From Parelaphostrongylus tenuis (taxonomy: Eukaryota > Nematoda > Chromadorea > Rhabditida > Metastrongylidae), in contig JAHQIW010004091.1 of NCBI GenBank assembly GCA_019055375.1, forward strand, positions 1 to 64,000: a stretch of 64,000 bases of DNA. The letters are read 5' to 3'. The translations under genes were made by a program, and so were the position numbers. Shown here in pieces: positions 32,307 to 41,834 of this stretch. Under the pieces are notes generated by a model. It saw nothing but the letters and a program-made list of their open reading frames with translations, made no database searches and had not been told where the DNA came from. Every line of letters starts with the position of its first letter. Position 1 is the first letter of the stretch.

Positions 32307-35300
32307 GTAAGTAAAAGATTAAGGACTTTCGGCCTAGCAAATGGAATAGTCTTACAGCTTATGGCTTGATGCAAATTTTCCCAAGATCAGTATCTTAGCA
32401 ATGCTTCACACTTTTTGCATCATTAGAAGAGCAGTCAAAAAATTGCTCTTTTGTGGAATTCAAGTACGATTATTATGACCAATCTTTTTGTTGATAAATT
32501 CGCGCCCACTCAATAGATAGATACCAAGTTTCTCATAACAATATCTACTTCATAAAGGCCAGAGTATTAGTACTGGCTCTTATAGGGTTGATCAAATAGT
32601 AGGGTAAGTAGCCAGCTTATCACTGTGCCTAATTTATAGGCTTAGGTTAGCCCGCCGATAAGTCAGAAAACTGTTAGATAAATAGTGTGAACAACGTCGT
32701 GTCTATTTATCGTGAGCTTATAAACTTATTCCTTACGTTCGTGATGAGAAGAAATCCTTTTTTGATTACTATTTCACAGTTTCTTTTATGCTTGAAGGAA
32801 CTTGTTCCCATTTTCTGGAAAGAGAGAGCGATCATATCATTTCACATAATCCAAAACTTACACGAAGCTCAGTTTTATCTTATCTTATTATTTAAAATTG
32901 TTTTACGATCGAGCCGCAGTTTTCTATTTCAGTTATTCCTTTTTTAGCTTCTCTTAATTTCTGGGAATTTTTTTTAGATGTCGTGGGATTCACAACAAGC
33001 CGTAAACGGTGAAGTTGACGAAGATGACGAGGTACGGATGAATAGCCGTGTTTGATTTTCTTTTTCGAGCTGTACCATTGATTTTCAGATTATCAGACTG
33101 AATAGTAGGAATCATTGCAGAGTTATTCACAAGACCCACATATCTTTCAATTTGAAGATATAACCAGTCAAAATCTTTGCTCATAAAATAGAGGAAAAGT
33201 GATCACATAACTTGTTATTTCGTCACGTTTTTGAATATGTGTACATAAAGAAGTTGGGCATTCACATTAGAAATCATGTTTTTCTCTGTATTCCGCTATT
33301 ATAGAAGCAGAAGAAGTTGTCGCCTAATTGGAAGCATGAAATCTCTCCTCACAGATATTTTCGATTTGCAATGTTTTCATCTCCTTGTGCTGAATCAGAC
33401 TCTTCGCTTATCGTGCAAATATTAGCATCGTTGAAAAAAAAAATTTTTTTCTGATGATGACAGCAACACTAGGGCTTTCTATAAAGTTTGAAATATCTTC
33501 TGCATAGAAGCTTTCTTTTATTCTTCCTGTTTATTTTTAGAAAAAAGGAGAGTCCTTCTTTATTTCCCACATCAAGAAGAACAATGTGCGCTAGGGATCG
33601 GAATTTGCTACATTTTCGAATTATATGTGCTAGTTTATAGTTTTATGCATTGTGTGGAGTCGTATCTACACTATGTCGTATTTTTGTTAATCAACAAGGT
33701 ACAGAAGTCGTGCGGCTGAGTGCGGAGGATGTATCTGTTTGCCCACATGCTTCAAATCTTCGCAAAGCCACATCAGCCGGTCTGCGACAACAATAGCTGC
33801 TGACTAATGACGTTAACATTCAGAGAGTACGGATAACTACGGATAACAAATTAACTGTCTTATGGGACGGATACGATATGAACCAGAAGGATCGTCAGTT
33901 TGACGTATAAAAGTTTTAAAGCATCACGGAGAGGAATCATCAAATATACACAATTCTAGGTTAATTTGGAGATTTGAAAACACATATTGTAAGCCTAAAT
34001 GGCCTATTATGCAAGTGTAGTTGTTGGTGCGATATCGCGTGTCAGCCTATTCGAACGCTCTATTTCTTCGGCGTGCGAAACCTATTACATCATTTGTCTG
34101 GTGGAATAGAAAACATCAACTTCATAGATTTTCGGTTTCCCAGATGGTCAGACATGTACGAATCCACGCCGCATTCTTTAGGAATTTGACAAACACCAAA
34201 AAAGTTAAACATTTGGAGAAGTGTCTCTAGTTATATTTAAATGCGGAGAGATAAGGAGGGCAGCATGCCAAGGAAAGTTGATTGAATTTACGAAAATCTT
34301 GGCAGTCTTGACAGAAACTGTCAAATTTAATAATAGCTGAATATTCGCTGTTTGACGGTTAAATTACCTTTTCTTTGTAAAGGAACATCGGAACGGTAAC
34401 ATTATGATATCACTCTGGAGAAATTGTCCATGGAATTTTCTCAAATAAAAGTTTGATGGGGAAAATGTAAACTTAATTCAATTCTCAGGTAATCATAAGT
34501 TCTTCATCGGTCGGCGCTGGTGGTATACTTTTCTAATTGATCAGCAATTTTCTGATGATAAAATGACCCCAGTTAAGTCTAATCAAGAACCGCTATTTTT
34601 GAAACAAACGGCATCTACCACTAAATATATCACCATTATTGGCATTGAGTAACATTCTCAATTTAGGTTAGAAGGATTGCAGAACGTGAGCGTAAGAAGG
34701 AGGCCGTACGCAAGAGGCTTGAGGAAGCCAGTAGAGCCAAAAAGGCGAAGAAAGGTTTCTTGACACCGGAAAGAAAAAAGAAACTCAGGGTTGGTAGTGT
34801 ATCTTTTTGATATCGTTTTTAATTGAAACTTTGGTATCTTGAAAAGTTTTAATTTTTTCAAAAGAATCATTGGTTTTCCTAATTAGATAACGAGTTCACT
34901 GTCTAATGGGAATTTTTTGCAGAAATGCAACTAGGACTATAAGAAGGGGAGAGTAACTCAATGTTGCAGAAACTGTTGATGATGAAAGCCGCAGAAGATC
35001 TCAAGCAACAACAAATGCTCAAAGAACAAGAGCGACAACGTATTCTACAAGAGCGTATTATTCCACTTCCTGACCTTGACGAATGTGGTAAGACAGCCGA
35101 ATTTCTCTTGCAACACTATAGATCGAATACTAGCAGTTTGCAGACGACCTGGAAGAGGTCTATACTCAAATGCGTGAACGACTTATGGTGTTGGAAAGCG
35201 AGAACTACGACATCTCATATACCGTACGACAAAAAGATTTCGAAATAAACGAGCTCACCATTGCTGTAAACGATCTTCGCGGAAAATTGTAAGCAGAACC

Positions 35301-35459
35301 TCAATTATCAGTCGTTTCCTGACGTGTAGAAATATTCGGAGTTGCACACTTAGACCAAAATGTTCTTCTATGCCATGAGTATTCATTTTTGCTTTATCTT
35401 TTTGACTAACCGATCACAGTGTGACTGGTTATCGCATTCAAATCGATATATATATATGC

Positions 35460-35495
<36 letters not shown>

Positions 35496-36510
35496 TAGCA
35501 AACAGTAATCAGTAAAAATACCGTGGGTTAACTCAGTGAGATCGCCGTTCTACTTTTCGGTTCATAAAATCGGATAACGGGTTTAAAAGGGCTTTACGGA
35601 GCATATGGGTGATTACAAAGGGCTGTGTTTTGGTGCCGTATTTACCAAAATCTTCATGTGCGGTTGCCAAAGGGGTGGGAGATGAGAATTTTGGCAGAAA
35701 TCATTGCGAATCTTCTTTCAAAAGAAAAAGCATACCACTTCAACGGGAAGGAAACTGAGCCGATTATTTCTGGGTTCTGATACTTGCGTCATTTTACATC
35801 AAGTTGTGTCATTTCATACAAAGATCTACTGTTCATTTTATAGCTTGATATCTAACGCTTTTTTATATAGTGGAGCTTAGAATACGAGTTGAGTTCAGCT
35901 AAATGAACCGGTTTTTAGCGTGAAACCTACTTTGAAGAAAGTGTCAAAGACGGAAGGTAAATTTGATAAGCTGAAAAAGAAAGAAGCGGCTAAGGTGGAT
36001 TTCCGTTCTACTCTGAAAACAATCGACAAAAATCAGTTCGCAATGGAAGAGGTGAGATAAAACTTGTATGAAAGTTTTTACTTATGGCTAACCCACTTTC
36101 CATAAAATGATGAACATTTCATTTTAAAAAAATATTTGTCAAAAGTTGAGATATTGAAGAATGAGTGGTGGCAGAAATATACCTCGGTGGTGTAGTGGCA
36201 GCACGCATCCGCGGTATGGATGAAACGCGGGTTCGACTCCCGTCATAGGTCGTATTTTTGCTCACCACTCAATTTTCTTAGGTGATTCATAGAGCCCTTC
36301 TTACCTGTAACATAACCCATGTCAGTAGGTGATTTAACCTGTTTAAAATAAAAGGAAGGTGTGAATAAGATTATCGATTAGTCAATAATTTAGAGGGCTT
36401 TCTATTCATGGCACTTCAAACAAACTATTTGATAATCTTTTACCGCTTTTTTATGTAGTGCCTTTTTTCAGGAAAGTAAAGAGAAATCCAAGGCTGACTG
36501 GGCAAAATAG
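32304..36510 (+). CDS. tni: Troponin I (muscle thin-filament regulator)
   Basis: Inhibitory subunit of the troponin complex, which blocks actomyosin until Ca2+ binds troponin C. Exons: 32287-32306 (ends in ATG), 32978-33031, 34667-34789, 34970-35087, 35144-35288, 35919-36051, 36472-36510. All introns are GT-AG and all phases close, giving about 203 residues (204 if the ATG at 32304 is used). The parts in order are an acidic start MSWDSQQ...DEDDE; a basic helix with [15 protein letters not shown]; a [12 protein letters not shown]...EQERQRIL helix and IIPLPDLDE (troponin T/C-binding region); a coiled-coil-like segment ending VNDLRGK; the inhibitory [11 protein letters not shown]; and a short tail ending KADWAK. 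The length and lack of a long C-terminal extension resemble C. elegans TNI-4 (pharyngeal) more than TNI-1/2/3; that paralogue call is inference. Introns hold a (TA)n tract and a tRNA-like element. Confidence 0.93.
35443..35497. repeat. (TA)n microsatellite in troponin I intron
   Basis: TATATA runs with CATA interruptions, between exons 35144-35288 and 35919-36051. Confidence 0.85.
36161..36271 (+). repeat. Inverted-repeat element with tRNA-like Pol III core
   Basis: Arms TGAGTGGTG... (from 36162) and ...CACCACTCA (to 36271) are inverted repeats. The core 36181-36250 folds as a full cloverleaf: acceptor ACCTCGG/CATAGGT (5 of 7 paired), D stem GTGT/GCAC, anticodon stem CATCC/GGATG with the 7-base loop GCGGTAT, and T stem GCGGG/CCCGT with loop TTCGACT. 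The A box TGGTGTAGTGG and B box GGTTCGACTCC fit Pol III consensus, and TTTTT at 36254-36258 would terminate. The loop reads GGU at the anticodon position but has C instead of the near-universal U33, and two acceptor pairs fail, so I do not call a functional tRNA. It sits in the last troponin I intron, in the same orientation. Confidence 0.65.
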
Positions 36511-36540
36511 AGCTATTCTCTTGACCTTCACGTGCACTTA

Positions 36541-36546
36541 AATAAA
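36541..36546 (+). terminator. Poly(A) signal of troponin I
   Basis: AATAAA 31 bases after the TAG stop, at normal nematode spacing. Confidence 0.8.
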
Positions 36547-36549
36547 GAT

Positions 36550-37660
36550 TGTATTATTCCACGTTATCAATAAACTTGTACAAGAAATGGTTAGAGAAGA
36601 ACTCAACACTGTGCTTGATAGTAAGATAAATCTATTCCAATAATCAACACAAATGGTTTCCATTACATAATCACGTCGACCCTTTTTCAATTCGATGCAT
36701 GAACTGTTCGGGCAAATTTGCGTGACGATACATCGTGGACTGCAAGCAGTAATAGATAGAGATAAAGTTATTTATGAGATAATGTTAGTATAGCAGAGAA
36801 AGTTCTGTGGTTATACTGAGTTGCTAGAGTCCTTTAGGCCACGCGGGACCTTTATTAGCTGCTTCTGTACCGAACTCCTTGACTTGGACTATCGTTTATC
36901 TTTATAATAACAGTGCAACAATAACAATGGGTTATGTAGGGGGGTTACAATTAGCGTGGACAACAGAAGAGGAGGTCGAAGAGCTAGTCGAGAAGGCAAA
37001 TCAGTGGAAGCATGAAATTAACCTTTGACCATGTATACACATTTCTCCCCAAAAGGCGGGCTTGAGGTTAGAGTAAAACAATGCTAAAGCTAAGGTTGGA
37101 GACTCCACAGTAAGATTAGAGAGCATACGTTTACGAATAGGTCACGTCAAAAGGTCAAATACCAAAATGAGCTCGATTGCGTGACTAATTTAAAAGTACA
37201 AAAAGGAGAGGTCATTAATGTCACACTAATCACGAGAGTGTTGAGCACTACTGTAAACATGATCCAAAGTGCATCGAAAGTTTAGCCGTCTTTCGATACA
37301 CATATATAGGCTTACGAAATTACAATACACGGATTAAATGTAACAATATAAATCAGTGATTCGCACTTGAGAAAGGGTAGACAACATTTGGTATATTATG
37401 GAGAATGTTCTCTACAGATAGAAATTAAGAGAGACAGGTTCCAGGTTGACTCAGTCGAGTCTCCTTGGATATGTTGATTTATAGCAACTTCGTGAGTCAC
37501 GGTGAAGGAAATTTTGGCGATGTAAATCAAAGAAAAAACCTAAGCCCACAGAACGATAAAATAAAGTTCGTGCACACTTGGCTTCGGAATCATCTGAATT
37601 TATGCTATCAAGTAACTGTTACATTGCAAAACGCCGTGGCTTGGTGCCAATGTTGAGAAA
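36550..37660. other. No supported gene
   Basis: Intergenic sequence after troponin I. Short charged runs near 36960-37020 are not backed by splice signals. Confidence 0.35.
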
Positions 37661-37664
37661 TTTC

Positions 37665-37888
37665 ACTTGCATCACCTGTCGTCCCGTTGGTCGTCGAGTG
37701 ACTCGAGCGGGTACCAGAAACTCTTCCATTTTTTCCCTATCGCGTGCAAGAGTAACCCAGTGGGACCTCCTCGCTCTAGGGATTCGCTGAGCATCATATC
37801 TTTCTTCTATCGCTTTCGTGAAGAAACCGGAGCAACAGCTCAGTGGTCTTCCTTTAGAGCGCTTGACTTCCCGAGGACTCCAGTTCAT
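37665..37888 (-). mobile_element. 5'-truncated RTE retrotransposon 3' end
   Basis: The - strand encodes NWSPREVKRSKGRP, FFTKAIEERYDAQ, and RSHWVTLARDREKMEE, the C-terminus of the RTE polyprotein, and ends with the same ACGACAGGTGA as the copy ending at 27385. The frame is open to the stop. The start near 37888 is abrupt, as expected of incomplete target-primed reverse transcription. Confidence 0.8.
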
Positions 37889-37889
37889 T

Positions 37890-40700
37890 TACACACAAGA
37901 GCAAAAAATGCTCTTTGAGTGCGACCCTAGTTCTCTCTTGTCTGCTACAGCGCTCTAGAAAGTTCTTCTCAAGCACCGAGGATAGCGTTGGAATTTTCGA
38001 GGTCCACGCTATCGAATGGTTATTGAAACTTAGAAAGAACTGAATGCTAACACTGCTCTTCTTCCGCATTTTTACATTGAGTCTGAGGCAAGGTGTGGAT
38101 AACGGAAAATACCACAATTTCTTTGGGTAGCTTACCAAAAGAAGAAATGTCGATGAAATTCTTCTTTGTCTTTGGAGGTTGCTCCGCATTACTACTGTTG
38201 AACAGTAATCAGTATTACGTTGACGTCATCCTTAACACTTCATCTATTTGTCGAAAACTAACCATACGTCATTTTATGAGTAGATTTCTTCGAATTTACA
38301 GTTCTCTCATTTGTTCGTGCCGGGCAACGCCATGTCTGCTTACATTCGACGGTCTCCCTTCTTTGTTTCCTTGCGAGGTTTCACAATCCTGCAGAAGAAA
38401 GAGTGTACGCCCGCTACGAAACAGTATTTCGTTTCGCTCTAAGATATTACCATTTTTCATGGCTGTGTAATCTGGCTTGTTTAACACTTTGATGTTTAAT
38501 GTTGAATTTATGAAAGAGAAGGTTGCACGATATGGATGATTTAGTTGACATATGGGGTAATACTATCTCTTCGTATATCATTCCGATGTTTATGGTCACA
38601 CTTCCTAAACAAAATCTGCAATGCACGATCAACTTTGCTGCCGTGTTCTTCAGTAATAATTCACGAAAAAAAACATAAAAAAGATTCACGGAAAAGCAAT
38701 TTATAATTGATGGCAACGGCCACGCTGACAAAAACACTTCCCCAAACGGCCTCTTTCCATCTAAATTAAGAGTTCAGTAGCTCTGTCGTGACCATGTGAT
38801 TACGCGCATTAACACATGGCAGCACACATCGACGAGACTTAATGAAACCTTGCCAGATTGTCAAATGTCTCTTCGAATCATAAGAGATTAAGAAACTGTG
38901 ATGCGTACTGATCAATGAAAATCTGCCTTCGGATGGGTTCATTCCGTAGGCGAGCGATCATTGCTATTGAAATGAGTATGCAGCGTAAGCAATGTGACGC
39001 GTGAAGAGGCGCCTGAAATGCCCTCACATAAAAAATAAATTCGACAACTGAGAAAGCCTTTTTACAAATCAAAAGTGAAAGTCATCAAAGACGATTCTTT
39101 ATAGCGGTTAGGTGGCGAAGTATGCATTAATTAATATGTAGCAATGAAGTTGTTTGATTTTTAATGGGTCTCTATTTGCTTTCAATAAGCTACCTCTTAA
39201 CCTGAAAAAATTTGGGACGAACTCCTTCACACTGAATTAAGCCACAGAAAATGTGAGATGTGCAGATTTTCGTCGCTGAGAAAGTTTTCAACATAGTATG
39301 GAACAACATCAAGGCCAAACGATTGGTGGTAGTCGAAGGTTAGTAATAGGGGCTAACAGGAAGCAGCGCACTAATTCTATCCTTTTCCAACATTCTCCTG
39401 CAATCACGTCGTGGAAGTCATGGAAGCGCCTTTGTTTGGCAGGTAATCCACATTGCAATGAGATTCAACTTGATCACTATTCCACAATATTCATAAAGAA
39501 GGCCTAGCCCTCAAATAGCAAGCGAAATAACACTCTAAATGGTTGAAGGACTTTGCAGGTGATAGGTGCGAGAATCGATTCTTTTATTCACTTAATTATT
39601 TACTACCTAGGATCCTTGAAAGTTTGCATCCTAATTTTCTCGGAATTTTTACTCTTTCAAATAGTTATGTAGTGGAGATTCTAGACAAAGACGAGTAGTT
39701 ATGCAATTTTTTTTGTCTTCCATTGGTAATTCAACCAAATATAAATATCTTGCAAGAGTTTTGTTCCTAAGTTTTTGTAAAGCTAAACCCACAAAACTTC
39801 GCGACAATAAATCATAAAGAGCAAATCGGTATCAATTCTACACCACGTTCCCCTAGGAATATCCCGACCACTCATAACTTCTGACATTCATATAGTTTAA
39901 ATGACATAAATTCAAAGCTCCGAAAAGGTGATAGCGCCAAAATTCGTGTAATGGAAAGTTTTTCCTAGACTTTTCATTAGCTTATCAAATGAAGTAACAG
40001 TGATAGCATAGCCAGATGTTTTTTGGTCGAATGCCGTGTTATAAAATCTACGCTAATTGAAGTACTCTCCAGATGGCAAACTATATCTCTTGTGAGACTA
40101 CGTAGACCACACCGCGAAACACAGCATTGCGACAACCCCATTACCATAGTTAGATATTTATCTTCACTGGCAGTGCAGTCCTCTGCACAAATTCCATTCG
40201 TTTTTCTATCGCGCGACTCCTTACCATACCCAAGGGAGGTAGGACTTGCTGAAGCTAAATCATATCACCGAAGTTCAGTGTCACAATGCCATAGTCAATG
40301 AAATTACTTGTTTAGGGCGAGAAATTTGCACGTTTTGGTGGAAAATCCCTAACGACATTTGATGGCATTATCATGTTTTAGAGAAGTGGCAGTAAAGCAG
40401 GGACGGTGATGAATAAGCACAAGGAATGGGAAGAGGATTGGACTACGTTTAGATAGAACTAAAAATCCACTATTTCAAGGATCATTAATAAGAAGATTAA
40501 CAAATAGTATAGGATGGCTCTCTAACAAAGGGGAGCACGTTGCACAAATATTTTCAACACTCATTCAACATGTGCAGCAACTTCCAGCTGAAACGAAAAG
40601 AAGAGATAAACCACCGATGAACTAATGAATGTCTTGTGGAGTTTCATTAGCTGTGGCAACGTCTAGTCGGCTTCGAGCAACTGGTGTTTCGAAATCCATC
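37890..40700. other. No supported gene
   Basis: ORFs at 38093-38470, 38296-38487 (-) and 38447-38737 (-) overlap one another and lack splice partners. A stretch at 40023-40301 has coding-like patches on both strands but no consistent frame. Confidence 0.35.
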
Positions 40701-40709
40701 TCATCTTCT

Positions 40710-40980
40710 CACTGCAGAAGATGTAAATCGAAAACGAAACAAGGGCTTGCGATATACTGAGAAGGACAGTTTGAGAATGGACGAAAAGCATCGAATGGAG
40801 TCCGAAAAAAGAAAAAAAAAGAAATTCGAACGAGTCGAGCGAAGTGCAGACGCATCTGTGGCTATCGTCGACCACCTGGAGGTGTAGATGAATCGAGACT
40901 GAGTTTACAAAAGGATCTTGAGTGTGCCATCATGTTCGAAGTGAACCACCACCATGGACGACGATCACGAGGCAAATGAA
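40710..40980 (+). pseudogene. Coding-like exon broken at an A-run
   Basis: After a TCTCACTGCAG acceptor (40716) a frame runs for 56 codons (DVNRKRNKGLRYTEKDSL..., RMDEKHRMESEKRKKKKFER) and stops at 40887. From the A9 run at about 40812, a second frame reads EIRTSRAKCRRICGYRRPPG and then GVDESRLSLQKDLECAIMFE, ending in TGA at 40981. A single-base length change in the A run would join the first to the second. It may be a real exon with a sequencing error, or a pseudogene. The family is not recognised. Confidence 0.3.
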
Positions 40981-41619
40981 ACGAATGGAAAATGTGTTAG
41001 GGCCGCAACTTGTGCACACGAAAGTATATTGCCTAATTAACTGGGCCGATATTTCATATTGGGTTAATAACGGCCGCTTGAAATTTTTGAACTGTCTGAA
41101 CATGAAATATATTGTGCTCGGGCGCAACTTATTTGATAACATGTAAGACCCGCAGCAAAGAATATACATGCAAAATGAGCAGATCACTTTCATCCGCATG
41201 AAAAAAAAACATCTGTTTGAACATCGGCAGTTCCAATCAAAGCGCTGAATTTTCAAGATCGCCGCAAAGTAGTCACTGCTGTCATATAAAATTACACAGT
41301 CTATTTAATCGCAGCTCTTTCGAGATAATCTCAACAGACAGTTGATACACAGTGGCCATTCCCATTTCCGATTTGATAAGAGATTGCAATATAACTGGAT
41401 AATAAAATCTTACTTTTTTCGTTAGCTGGCTAAAGCAAAAGCCACGATACTGATCCATAAAAGAACTACAGTGAGAACTGCTGAATTGAAAGGCGAGAGC
41501 GAAGTTGCAGCTAAGTCAGCGCTGATTATTACAGATTATTTCGGTGGGTCTTTACTTCAATGAATAATCGAATCGAATTCTTTTTTCGACCGCCTTTAGC
41601 TGTGGTATGATTTTCCAAG

Positions 41620-41829
41620 TTACCCAGTGATGTAGAGTGATGTGCAAAAATTTTGAGCCAGGCGAGACTCGAACCCTCATCTCACTCTATGAGAGAGCGC
41701 GTGCTCTAACCCGTTGCACTACTGGCACCCATTTGTACATCACTCTTTCTACGCTACAGTGCATCAGCTACAACGCTTGGCGGCTGACAGACAGATGTAG
41801 TGCAGTCATCACTCTACATCACTGGGTAA
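41620..41829 (-). mobile_element. MITE-like element carrying a tRNA-like gene
   Basis: Perfect 23-bp terminal inverted repeats (41620-41642 and 41807-41829) start TTACCCAGTGATGTAGAG. Inside, AGAGTGATGTGCAAA (from 41635) pairs again with the complement near 41731-41747. Between these, 41655-41728 on the - strand folds as a cloverleaf: acceptor GTGCCAG/CTGGCTC (6 of 7), D stem GTGC/GCAC, anticodon stem CGCTC/GAGTG with loop TCTCATA, and T loop TTCGAGT. The A box TAGTGCAACGG and B box GGTTCGAGTCT look intact, and a T5 run follows at 41650-41646. The anticodon position would read UCA with C33 rather than U33. The call is a tRNA-derived Pol III unit inside a mobile inverted-repeat element; whether it is transcribed is unknown. 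Confidence 0.65.
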
Positions 41830-41834
41830 TCTTA

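Noticed and set aside
32687..32947. 86-codon hydrophobic ORF before troponin I
   Set aside because: AT-rich intron sequence between two troponin I exons; composition explains the hydrophobicity.
36181..36250. A functional tRNA gene (GGU anticodon position)
   Set aside because: Although all stems form, position 33 is C, two acceptor pairs are mismatched and the sequence is embedded in an inverted-repeat element; reported as tRNA-like only.
41655..41728. A suppressor (UCA) tRNA gene
   Set aside because: The loop has C33 and the assignment depends on the loop frame; the T stem has a mismatch. More likely a tRNA-derived mobile core.
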